From contig JAPHRE010000061.1 in assembly GCA_026195905.1 (NCBI GenBank), positions 1-33,180 of the forward strand: DNA of 33,180 bases, written 5' to 3'. Source of the DNA: Pseudopelagicola sp. Lineage in GTDB: Bacteria; Pseudomonadota; Alphaproteobacteria; Rhodobacterales; Rhodobacteraceae. Shown here one piece after another: positions 1-7,321 of the stretch. The notes below the pieces were generated by a model, which had not been told where the DNA came from, made no database searches, and saw nothing but the letters and a program-made list of their open reading frames with translations. The position numbers and the translations under genes are program-made. Positions within the stretch are counted from its first letter, which is position 1. The number at the start of each line of letters is the position of its first letter.

Positions 1-39
1 CCCAAGATGCGGCCCAAGACACCCCGGATCAGCGTCTAA
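1..39 (+). CDS. Possible 3' end of an upstream gene (partial)
   Basis: The first 39 bases read as 12 codons followed by TAA, with G or C in the third position of 11 of 12 codons, which fits coding sequence in this GC-rich genome. The peptide (PKMRPKTPRISV) is too short to assign. Another frame stays open to about base 71, so the frame choice rests only on third-position bias. The 66 bases up to the next start hold no obvious terminator. Confidence 0.3.
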   Translation, partial: PKMRPKTPRISV

Positions 40-105
40 GGCGTAGCCAAGCCCCTTTTTCCGCGTTATAGCGGCCTGAGACGACGCCAAGAACGGAGCC
101 CGAAA

Positions 106-726
106 ATGGCCGAACCCGAGCTGCCTCAAATCTACCTCATTACACCGCCCGAGATCGAACTCGGCCGCTTCCCCGATCAGCTCGCCCGCGTCCTCGATTC
201 GACCGAGATCGCCTGCGTGCGTCTGGCGCTGGCAACGCAGGATGAAGATCGCATTTCGCGCGCCGCCGATGCCCTGCGCGATGTGACCCATGCCCGTGAT
301 GTGGCACTGGTTATTTGCGAACATGTCATGCTTGCCGAACGGCTGGGCCTTGATGGTGTGCATCTGACCGATGCGGCCCGCTCGGTGCGCAAGGTGCGCA
401 AGGATCTTGGCGATGATGCGATTGTCGGTGCCTTTTGTGGCACCTCGCGCCATGATGGTATGGGCGCAGGCGAAGCCGGGGCCGATTACGTGTCTTTTGG
501 CCCGGTCGGCACAACGCCCCTTGGCGACGGAAGCCGGGCGGAACATGACCTTTTTGAATGGTGGTCGGCGATGATTGAATTGCCGGTCGTCGCGGAAGGC
601 GCGCTGGATATCGACACCATCCGCACCCTCGCCCCCGTAACCGATTTCTTCGGCATCGGAGAAGAAATCTGGCGCACGGACGACCCGGTCGCTCAATTGG
701 CAACCTTCCGGGCCGCCTTCGGCTAA
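106..726 (+). CDS. Thiamine phosphate synthase-like protein (ThiE family, divergent)
   Basis: A 206-aa protein of the ThiE/TenI TIM-barrel family. What aligns with ThiE is DGVHL near residues 83-87, GADYVSFGPVGTTP near 128-141, and overall length. ThiE normally joins HMP pyrophosphate to the thiazole phosphate. Several motifs expected of an active ThiE are altered here. The early QxReK-type segment reads VRLALATQD. The Gln after DGVHxG is missing. The C-terminal IGGI phosphate loop reads VVAEGALD. The family assignment is fairly safe, but thiamine synthase activity is doubtful. The start is supported by CGGAG about 8 bases upstream of the ATG. It lies 22 bases before psuK on the same strand and is probably co-transcribed with it. 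Confidence 0.75.
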   Translation: MAEPELPQIYLITPPEIELGRFPDQLARVLDSTEIACVRLALATQDEDRISRAADALRDVTHARDVALVICEHVMLAERLGLDGVHLTDAARSVRKVRKDLGDDAIVGAFCGTSRHDGMGAGEAGADYVSFGPVGTTPLGDGSRAEHDLFEWWSAMIELPVVAEGALDIDTIRTLAPVTDFFGIGEEIWRTDDPVAQLATFRAAFG

Positions 727-748
727 TCCCACCGCATAGAAAGCGTTC

Positions 749-1642
749 ATGGCTCATGATCCGGACATCCTTTGCATCGGTTCCGTTCTATGGGACGTGA
801 TTGGCCGCGCGCCACTGCATCAGCGCAAAGGGAGCGACGTGCCGGGCCGTATTATTCGCCTGCCCGGCGGCGTTGCCATGAATATTGCCATGACCCTGTC
901 GCACTTTGGCCTGCGGCCCGGTCTTTTGTCGGCTGTTGGACGCGACCGGGAGGGCGAAGAGCTTATGGCGGTGGCGCGTGCGATGAATATGGTCACGGAT
1001 CATGTCTATCGCTCGGATGACCTTCCGACCGATCAATATATGGCCATCGAAGATACCAGCGGTCTGGTTGCAGCGATTGCGGATGCTCATTCGCTTGAGG
1101 CGGCGGGCGACAAGATCCTGCGCCCGCTTGCCAATGGCATCCTGGGCAGCGCAAATGCGCCCTATCGCGGGCTGATCGCGCTTGATGGAAACCTGACGCT
1201 TGAACGCCTCGACCATATCGCTTCGGATGCGCTTTTTGCGGCGGCGGACCTACGGGTCGCTCCCGCCAGCCCCGGCAAGGCGACCCGCCTGCGGCCTTTT
1301 CTGTTGCATGGACGCGGGACGCTCTATGTCAATCTCGAAGAGGCTGGACTGCTCTGCGAGAGTGTTTTTGAAACGTCGAAGGACGCGGCCACCGCCCTTG
1401 TTGCACATGGCGCGCAGCGGGCGTTGGTAACGGATGGCGCGAACCCGACCTGCGATGCCACCGCTCAAGGCGCGGTGCGCCTGAAACCGCAGGAGGTGTG
1501 TGTCACCCGTGTGACCGGCGCAGGCGACACCTTCATGGCCGCCCATATCGCCGCCGAAGCCACCGGGGCAAACCGGGAAGATGCTCTCGCGCGCGCCCTC
1601 ACCGCCGCCGCACATTACGTCTCTGGAGGCGAGCCCGAATGA
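749..1642 (+). CDS. psuK: PfkB-family carbohydrate kinase, probable pseudouridine kinase
   Basis: A 297-aa ribokinase-fold kinase. An N-terminal glycine-rich substrate segment (LPGGVAMNIAMTLSHFG, about residues 38-54) precedes the PfkB signature VTGAGDTFMA (about 255-264), whose Asp260 would be the catalytic base. PfkB kinases phosphorylate sugars and nucleosides. Specificity for pseudouridine is inferred from the next gene, the pseudouridine-5'-phosphate glycosidase. Together they would convert pseudouridine to its 5'-phosphate and then to uracil plus ribose 5-phosphate. The stop codon overlaps the psuG start (ATGA), which indicates translational coupling. Confidence 0.85.
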   Translation: MAHDPDILCIGSVLWDVIGRAPLHQRKGSDVPGRIIRLPGGVAMNIAMTLSHFGLRPGLLSAVGRDREGEELMAVARAMNMVTDHVYRSDDLPTDQYMAIEDTSGLVAAIADAHSLEAAGDKILRPLANGILGSANAPYRGLIALDGNLTLERLDHIASDALFAAADLRVAPASPGKATRLRPFLLHGRGTLYVNLEEAGLLCESVFETSKDAATALVAHGAQRALVTDGANPTCDATAQGAVRLKPQEVCVTRVTGAGDTFMAAHIAAEATGANREDALARALTAAAHYVSGGEPE

Positions 1643-2565
1643 TACGTCCGCACTATTCCAAAGACGTTGCAGAGGCCCGCGAGTCCGGCGCGCCCCTCGT
1701 CGCGCTTGAAAGCACGATCATCACCCACGGCATGCCGTGGCCGCAAAACCTTGAGGTGGCACAACAGGTCGAGGCCGAAATCCGCGCTCATGGGGCCACA
1801 CCTGCGACAATCGCCGTGCTTGATGGCACGCTTCATGTCGGGCTTGACCCTGCCCAGCTTGAAACCCTCGCAAAAACAGCCGATGCCGCCAAGCTCTCGC
1901 GCGCCGACCTCGCGGTCTGCATGGCCGAGGGGCGCACCGGCGCGACCACTGTCGCGGCCACCATGATCGCCGCCCATCTCGCCGGGATCGACGTGTTTGC
2001 CACGGGCGGCATTGGTGGTGTGCATCAAGGGGCCGAGCAGAGCTTTGACATCTCCGCCGACCTAGCCGAACTTGCCCAAACGCCCGTCACCGTCGTCTGC
2101 GCCGGGGCCAAGGCTATTCTCGACCTCGCCAAAACACTGGAAGTTCTCGAAACCAACGGCGTGCCGGTGATCGCCTATGGGCAGGATCACTTTCCCGCGT
2201 TCTGGTCCGCGACCTCCTCGCTTCCGGCCCCTTTGCGAATGGACGATCCGGCCATGATGGCGCGCGCGCACCTGATGCGCGGCGCACTTGGCCTTGCGGG
2301 CGGGCAGTTGATTGCCAACCCGATCCCGCGCAAGGCCGAAATCCCATCCGAGATCATCACCCCGCTGATTGCGCAAGCCAACCATGAGGCCAAGATCCAG
2401 GGCATGACCGGCAAAGCGGTCACGCCCTTCCTCCTGTCGCGTCTGTTTGAGCTGACAGAGGGGCGGTCGCTCAAAGCCAATATCGCCCTCGTGCTCAACA
2501 ACGCGCGATTGGCGGCAAATATTGCCCGCGAAATCACCGACCAGCGGAAAAGCACCACACCATAG
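1639..2565 (+). CDS. psuG: Pseudouridine-5'-phosphate glycosidase
   Basis: A 308-aa member of the PsuG (IndA) family, which breaks the C-C glycosidic bond of pseudouridine 5'-phosphate. Visible family motifs are ALESTIITHGMPWPQN (Glu24), GATTVAATM, FATGGIGGVH, FDISADL (metal-binding Asp), CAGAKAILD (the Lys that forms a Schiff base with ribose 5-phosphate in the E. coli enzyme), ANPIP and the C-terminal SLKANIALVLNNA. Length is standard. An upstream ATG in the same frame lies inside psuK. I chose 1639 because it overlaps the psuK stop as ATGA and family homology starts a few residues later. Confidence 0.95.
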   Translation: MIRPHYSKDVAEARESGAPLVALESTIITHGMPWPQNLEVAQQVEAEIRAHGATPATIAVLDGTLHVGLDPAQLETLAKTADAAKLSRADLAVCMAEGRTGATTVAATMIAAHLAGIDVFATGGIGGVHQGAEQSFDISADLAELAQTPVTVVCAGAKAILDLAKTLEVLETNGVPVIAYGQDHFPAFWSATSSLPAPLRMDDPAMMARAHLMRGALGLAGGQLIANPIPRKAEIPSEIITPLIAQANHEAKIQGMTGKAVTPFLLSRLFELTEGRSLKANIALVLNNARLAANIAREITDQRKSTTP

Positions 2566-2632
2566 CGCGTCACCCGTTGATCCCGTGCGCAACAGCGCCT
2601 AATTATGCGGGGTAGTATCGGCGGACCAACTC

Positions 2633-3325
2633 ATGACAACTCCCTTCGGCGACGACCCTCATCCAGTGCGCAAGCCTGGCCTCTTCGCGGGGCTGCGGGC
2701 CTCGTTCTTTACGGGCATCGTCGTCATCGCCCCGGTGAGCCTGACCATTTGGCTCATCTGGACCATGACGGGATGGGTCGATGGTTTCGTGTTGCCGCTT
2801 GTGCCGAACCGGTTCAACCCAGAGCAATATATCGGCATCAACCTGCGCGGTATCGGGCTGATCATCTTCTTCTTGTTTACGATTGTGGTCGGCTGGATCG
2901 CCAAGGGTCTGATCGGACGGTCCCTGATCCGCTTTGCCGAAAGCCTCGTGGACCGTATGCCGGTCGTGCGTACCATCTATTCGGGTGCAAAACAAATCGC
3001 GGAAACCGTCTTTGCCCAGTCCGAACGCAACTTCGAAAAGGCCTGCCTGATCGAATACCCTCGTCGCGGCATATGGGCCATCGGGTTTATCTCGACCGAG
3101 GCCAAGGGCGAAATCGCCCGCCATGCGCATGGAGATGGCCAGATGGTCAGCGTCTTTGTGCCCACGACGCCCAACCCGACCTCGGGATTCCTCTTGTTCT
3201 TTCCGCGCCATGATGTGATCGAGCTGGACATGTCGGTCGAGGACGCGGCCAAGCTGGTGATTTCGGCGGGGCTTGTGTATCCAAACGCCAAAGACCCAAG
3301 CCGTCCGCCCGCCGGACAGGCCTAA
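2633..3325 (+). CDS. DUF502 family membrane protein
   Basis: A 230-aa protein with two predicted transmembrane helices (about residues 25-47 and 73-92), a conserved segment PVVRTIYSGAKQ (about 110-121), then a soluble C-terminal domain. This is the layout of the DUF502 family, widespread in proteobacteria and without an established biochemical role in most species. It follows psuG by 67 bases. Its TAA stop overlaps the stop of the convergent patatin gene by four bases (CTAA). The ribosome binding site is weak. Confidence 0.85.
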   Translation: MTTPFGDDPHPVRKPGLFAGLRASFFTGIVVIAPVSLTIWLIWTMTGWVDGFVLPLVPNRFNPEQYIGINLRGIGLIIFFLFTIVVGWIAKGLIGRSLIRFAESLVDRMPVVRTIYSGAKQIAETVFAQSERNFEKACLIEYPRRGIWAIGFISTEAKGEIARHAHGDGQMVSVFVPTTPNPTSGFLLFFPRHDVIELDMSVEDAAKLVISAGLVYPNAKDPSRPPAGQA

Positions 3326-4395
3326 GCGAACATCGCCTGTAGGTCGACTGACCCACGTTTGCCCAAATCGTCTTTATGCGCGTCAAGGAAAGCCGTTGCC
3401 GCGGCCTTTCCGGCCTCTTTAAGTTCGGCAAGGATATAGGGCGTCGGCATGGCTTTCGTCGCCACCGAAAGATCATTCATAAGCGCATCATCAGAGATCA
3501 TGTGCACCTTGACGTTCTTCATCTCGCCCTCCCGGATCGCGCCAGACGCGATCAGGCGCTGCACAAAGGACACGGATCGCAACTCCCCAAGCAGCGCCGC
3601 GTTAAAGCTGATCTCGTTGATCCGGCTCTGAATCTGCTGCGGCGTGACGGGCTTATCACTGCGCTCAAGCGGGTTGATATTGATGATCACAACATCATCG
3701 GGCAAGCCCTTGTCATAAAGCGGAAAAAGCGCCGGATTGCCAGTATAGCCCCCGTCCCAATAGGCGTCTGTCTCGCCTGTATCCGGGTCGGTGATCTCGA
3801 CCGCCTGAAACATCGTCGGCAAGCAAGCTGATGCAAGAACGGCATTCGTAGTGATCGAATCGCCTGTAAAGACCCGTGCCTTGCCAGTGCGCACATTGGT
3901 GGCACAGATAAAGAGCCTCGGCCCCTGCTCGGCACAGACCTCGTCATAGTCAAATGCATCCACCACGGAACGCAGCGGATTGCTATAAAGCGGACCATAG
4001 GCATAGGGCGACACGATCCGAGCCATCGTTTCCGCCACCGAATATTGAAGCGAATATTCAAGCGCCCGCGCCACATTCGCCGCGCCAGGGCCGAAATTGG
4101 TCATCCAGTTGACGAGGCGAATATCGCCAATCGCCCCCATGCGCCGCCAAAGCGCGTCGAGATTGGCAAGCGCGCCCTCCGCACCGCCCGAGAGCAAGCC
4201 CGATTTTACAGCCGCCCCATTGAGCGCCCCCGCCGAGGTGCCGGACATACCCGCAATCTCGATATCAGGGTCGCGCAAGAGCACATCAAGCACGCCCCAG
4301 GTAAACGCCCCATGCGCGCCGCCGCCCTGAAGGGCTAGGTTGATCCGCTTTTTATCTGCCACGGGCCTGCTCTTTCTGTGCTCAAGGGGTGCCAA
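3322..4395 (-). CDS. Patatin-like phospholipase
   Basis: A 357-aa patatin-fold serine lipase or acyl hydrolase. It has the oxyanion-hole loop GGGAHG (residues 24-29), the nucleophile elbow GTSAG (Ser54) and the catalytic Asp of the DGG motif (Asp214), so the Ser-Asp dyad is complete. No signal peptide is seen, so it is probably cytosolic or peripheral on the inner membrane. The ATG at 4395 directly abuts the end of the upstream dehydrogenase gene at 4396, and a later start near residue 13 is possible. Neighbouring 3-hydroxybutyrate dehydrogenase suggests a link to PHB or lipid turnover. In this family some members act as PHB depolymerases, but nothing in the sequence decides this. Confidence 0.88.
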   Translation of the reverse strand: MAPLEHRKSRPVADKKRINLALQGGGAHGAFTWGVLDVLLRDPDIEIAGMSGTSAGALNGAAVKSGLLSGGAEGALANLDALWRRMGAIGDIRLVNWMTNFGPGAANVARALEYSLQYSVAETMARIVSPYAYGPLYSNPLRSVVDAFDYDEVCAEQGPRLFICATNVRTGKARVFTGDSITTNAVLASACLPTMFQAVEITDPDTGETDAYWDGGYTGNPALFPLYDKGLPDDVVIININPLERSDKPVTPQQIQSRINEISFNAALLGELRSVSFVQRLIASGAIREGEMKNVKVHMISDDALMNDLSVATKAMPTPYILAELKEAGKAAATAFLDAHKDDLGKRGSVDLQAMFA

Positions 4396-5169
4396 TCAAA
4401 GCGCGGTCCAGCCGCCGTCAACGCTGATCGTGGTGCCGGTGATCTGTGCCGCCGCATCCGAACAAAGAAAGACGGTCGTGCCGCCAAGCTGTTCCACGGT
4501 GGCGAATTCCTTCGACGGTTGACGCGTCAGCATCACGTTCTTCACCACCTCATCGCGCGTCATGTCATATTCGCGCATCGTGTCGGGAATCTGCGCCTCG
4601 ACAAGAGGCGTCAGCACATAACCGGGACAAATCGCGTTACAGGTGATCGGCTCTTGCGCCGTCTCAAGCGCGACCGTCTTGCTCATGCCCACAACGCCAT
4701 GCTTGGCCGCAACATAGGCCGCCTTATAAGGCGAGGCGGTCAACCCATGCGCCGAGGCGATGTTGACGATCCGTCCCCAGCCCCGCTTGCGCATATGCGG
4801 CAGCGCGGCGGCCATCGTATGAAAGTTGGAGTTCATATTGATCGCGATGATCGCGTCCCAGCGGTCTACCGGGAATTCATCAACCGGCGCCACATGCTGA
4901 ATACCTGCATTATTGACGAGGATATCACAGCCCCCCGCCTGTTCGATCAGATTGCGACACTCGTCGCCCTTGGACATATCCGCTTTGATGTAACGGGCCG
5001 TGATGCCGAATTCCTTGCCGATCTCTTCTGCAAGCGCGTGGTCATCCTGCGAATCGGTAAAGGAGTTGAGAACCACATCCGCCCCGGCCTTTGCCAGTTC
5101 CCGTGCGATTCCAAGCCCGATCCCAGAGTTCGATCCGGTGATAATTGCGGTTTTCCCTGCGAGTGTCAT
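4396..5169 (-). CDS. bdhA: D-3-hydroxybutyrate dehydrogenase (SDR family)
   Basis: A 257-aa classical short-chain dehydrogenase. It has the cofactor motif TGSNSGIG (residues 11-18), NNAG (86-89), catalytic Ser139, Tyr152 and Lys156 (Y-x-x-x-K), and the C-terminal TGTTISVDGGWTAL. The HGL, AHG and GYVLTPLV segments are typical of 3-hydroxybutyrate dehydrogenase, which interconverts 3-hydroxybutyrate and acetoacetate with NAD in PHB and ketone body use. The frame extends upstream by 18 codons, but the start at 5169 fits the SDR N-terminus and has an AAGAGGC Shine-Dalgarno. The patatin gene follows immediately in the same operon. Confidence 0.93.
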   Translation of the reverse strand: MTLAGKTAIITGSNSGIGLGIARELAKAGADVVLNSFTDSQDDHALAEEIGKEFGITARYIKADMSKGDECRNLIEQAGGCDILVNNAGIQHVAPVDEFPVDRWDAIIAINMNSNFHTMAAALPHMRKRGWGRIVNIASAHGLTASPYKAAYVAAKHGVVGMSKTVALETAQEPITCNAICPGYVLTPLVEAQIPDTMREYDMTRDEVVKNVMLTRQPSKEFATVEQLGGTTVFLCSDAAAQITGTTISVDGGWTAL

Positions 5170-5244
5170 GTGATGCCTCTTTCGTCTTGCGTTCGCCCAT
5201 ACCCTAACATGCTGCGTCCGCAAAATAAGGGAATTCGACGGTCA

Positions 5245-5260
5245 TCCGTATTCTTACGGA
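5245..5260. promoter_or_regulatory. Palindrome TCCGTA-N4-TACGGA upstream of bdhA
   Basis: A perfect 6-bp inverted repeat with a 4-bp spacer, centred about 83 bases upstream of the bdhA ATG. The size and position suit a dimeric regulator operator or a small leader hairpin. No regulator is assigned and no confident -35/-10 pair was found next to it. Confidence 0.35.
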
Positions 5261-5313
5261 GCTGCGCCCATCGCGCCCAGACCGCCCCCAGACTTCAGAC
5301 CAAACCTCCGGCC

Positions 5314-5340
5314 AAAAAAAACCCCGGCACAAGGCCGGGG
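5314..5340 (-). terminator. Rho-independent terminator of the small-RNA candidate
   Basis: Read on the minus strand, CCCCGGC pairs perfectly with GCCGGGG around a 5-base loop and is followed by eight T residues. It lies upstream of bdhA, not downstream of any minus-strand coding gene, so it must end a non-coding transcript or act as an attenuator in a bdhA leader. Confidence 0.85.
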
Positions 5341-5389
5341 TATAGTCATTGAGGCAGGTTTCATACAGGCAAGAAACCTATCGAGCAGT
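5314..5389 (-). ncRNA. Candidate small RNA, about 76 nt
   Basis: This short minus-strand transcript is predicted from an aligned promoter, two hairpins and a terminator with no ORF between them. After the predicted start near 5389 the RNA has an unpaired leader, then a perfect 7-bp stem AGGTTTC/GAAACCT (5373-5379 with 5356-5362) with a 10-base loop TTGCCTGTAT, a short linker, and the terminator hairpin with its U-tract. This is the layout of a trans-acting sRNA. I do not recognise it as a named family. The alternative is a terminated leader of bdhA, whose ATG is about 145 bases further on. Confidence 0.55.
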
Positions 5390-5395
5390 GCCCCC

Positions 5396-5424
5396 TTTAT
5401 AAGCAATCTAGCGCCGACCTCCAA
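5396..5424 (-). promoter_or_regulatory. Sigma-70-type promoter for the small RNA
   Basis: On the minus strand TTGGAG (5424-5419) and TATAAA (5401-5396) are separated by exactly 17 bases. The -10 matches consensus in five of six positions and the -35 keeps TTG. A start site about seven bases downstream gives the RNA described at 5314-5389. Confidence 0.5.
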
Positions 5425-5503
5425 GCCAAAAGTTTGAAATCACTGGAATCCCCGAGTAGCTTGAACCTCAATAAAAACAGAGCCGAGCGGGATTGTTCCG
5501 GAT

Positions 5504-7321
5504 ATGGAGCCAGTGAGTTTCCTTCAAACGCGGTGCAAAACCGCCGCCATCGCCCTTCTTTGCTTGGTCCGAGGCCTACACGCCGAGCCAAGCCACGGGA
5601 TTGCCATGTATGGCGATCCGGCCTTGCCGCCTGGGTTTGAGTCCCTGCCTTACGCAAACCCCGATGCGCCCAAGGGGGGCAGAATCGTCACCGGCAACAC
5701 CGGGGGATTCGATTCGCTGAACCCATTCGTGCGCAAAGGCACCGCCCCGTGGCAGCTGCGATTCTTCACCCACGAATCGCTTATGGGCCGAAGCTGGGAC
5801 GAACCTTTTACCCTCTATGGCCTTTTGGCCGAAACGGTCGACACCGCGTCGGACCGCTCTTGGGTCGAATTTACCCTGCGCAGCGAGGCCCGTTTCTCTG
5901 ACGGCACCCCCGTCACGGTCGAGGACGTGATCTGGTCGTTTGAGACGCTCGGCACGCGCGGGCACCCGCGCTACCTCTCGCTCTGGACCAAGATTGACAA
6001 GATCGAGGCCACCGGCCCGCGCACTGTGCGCCTGTCATTCAATACGCCGGATCGGGAATTGGCGCTCATTGCGGGGCTACGCCCGATCCTCCAAAAGGCG
6101 CAATGGCAGGACAAGGACATCACCGACACAGCCCTCGACGAGGTGCCGATTGGCTCTGCTCCCTATACGGTTGCCGATTTCGAGGCAGGGCGCCATGTGA
6201 CCCTGCGCCGAGACCCCGACTATTGGGGCAAGGCTCTGCCGCTGCGCCAAGGCACCGCCAATTTTGACGAGATTCGCATTGATTTCTACGGCGACGGCGA
6301 TGTCCTCTTCGAGGCCTTCAAAGCGGGCGAAATCGACTATTTTCGCGAATTCAACGCCGAGGCTTGGGCCAATCATTATGATTTCCCCGCCGTCGCCACA
6401 GGCGAGATCGTGAAATCGGAAATCCCGCATGGCAAACCGTCCGGCATCACCGGCTTGGTGATGAACACCCGCCGCGCGCCCTTTGATGACATCCGCGTGC
6501 GCGACGCGCTCCTGCATGCGTTCAACTTCGAATTTATCTCCGATACGCTCACCGGCGGACGCCAGCCGCGCATCACCTCGTATTTCTCCGGCTCGGCTCT
6601 CGCGATGCAAGACGGCCCCGCAAGTCCAGAGGTCGCCGCTCTGCTTGCACCCTACAGCGAGAGCCTCGCTCCCGATGCGCTCGACGGCTACACCCTCCCC
6701 GCCTCACAGGGCGGCGCCCGCAATCGCGGCAACCTGCGCAAAGCCATGCGCCTTTTGTCCGACGCGGGCTACGAGGTCCAGAACGGCACCATGACGGCCC
6801 CCGATGGCACGCCCCTCAGCTTTGAAATCCTGCTGCGCCAGGGCGACAAGCAGGACAAGGCCATCACCGATATCTATCGAAAATCGCTTGAGAAACTTGG
6901 TATTTTTGTCACTGTGACAGAGGTCGACAACGCACAATATACCCAGCGGATCAACGCCTTTGACTATGACATGACCGACTATCGCCGCGCGCTCTCGCTC
7001 TCACCCGGCAACGAACAGGCGCTCTATTGGGGAAGCGAGGCCGCCGCGCAGGAAGGCTCGCGCAATGTCCCCGGTATTCGATCTCCGGCAATCGACGCCA
7101 TGATCGCCGCTCTTACAAATGCGCAATCGCCCGAAGCGTTCCAAACCGCGGCCCGCGCGCTTGACCGCGCCTTGACGACCGGGCGCTACGTGATCCCGAT
7201 CTGGACCTACGCCGTGGGTCGCATCGCCCACGATCGCCGCCTGCACTACCCCGACCGCCTACCGCTTTATGGCGATGGCGTCGAATGGCTCCCTGGCGTC
7301 TGGTGGTCCGAAACGGAATGA
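5504..7321 (+). CDS. ABC transporter substrate-binding protein, family 5 (YejA-like)
   Basis: A 605-aa periplasmic solute-binding protein of the peptide/nickel family. An N-terminal signal peptide (about residues 1-27, ending LHA before EPSHG) precedes the YejA-like opening GIAMYGDPALPPGFESLPYANPDAPKGG. The segments GGFDSLNPFVRKG and SLMGRSWDEPFTLYGLLAE follow, and the C-terminus ends LPGVWWSE. Such proteins deliver oligopeptides (microcin C in E. coli YejA) to an inner-membrane ABC permease. No permease or ATPase gene accompanies it here, so it is an orphan or its partners lie elsewhere. The start is uncertain: ATG at 5504 has a poor ribosome binding site and an in-frame GTG at 5513 is close to a GGAG. 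Its 3' end overlaps the convergent P450 gene by 55 bases. Confidence 0.88.
   Translation: MEPVSFLQTRCKTAAIALLCLVRGLHAEPSHGIAMYGDPALPPGFESLPYANPDAPKGGRIVTGNTGGFDSLNPFVRKGTAPWQLRFFTHESLMGRSWDEPFTLYGLLAETVDTASDRSWVEFTLRSEARFSDGTPVTVEDVIWSFETLGTRGHPRYLSLWTKIDKIEATGPRTVRLSFNTPDRELALIAGLRPILQKAQWQDKDITDTALDEVPIGSAPYTVADFEAGRHVTLRRDPDYWGKALPLRQGTANFDEIRIDFYGDGDVLFEAFKAGEIDYFREFNAEAWANHYDFPAVATGEIVKSEIPHGKPSGITGLVMNTRRAPFDDIRVRDALLHAFNFEFISDTLTGGRQPRITSYFSGSALAMQDGPASPEVAALLAPYSESLAPDALDGYTLPASQGGARNRGNLRKAMRLLSDAGYEVQNGTMTAPDGTPLSFEILLRQGDKQDKAITDIYRKSLEKLGIFVTVTEVDNAQYTQRINAFDYDMTDYRRALSLSPGNEQALYWGSEAAAQEGSRNVPGIRSPAIDAMIAALTNAQSPEAFQTAARALDRALTTGRYVIPIWTYAVGRIAHDRRLHYPDRLPLYGDGVEWLPGVWWSETE

Noticed and set aside
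4378-5352. 324-aa plus-strand frame opposite bdhA
   Set aside because: Antisense to a clear SDR gene, with no family features.
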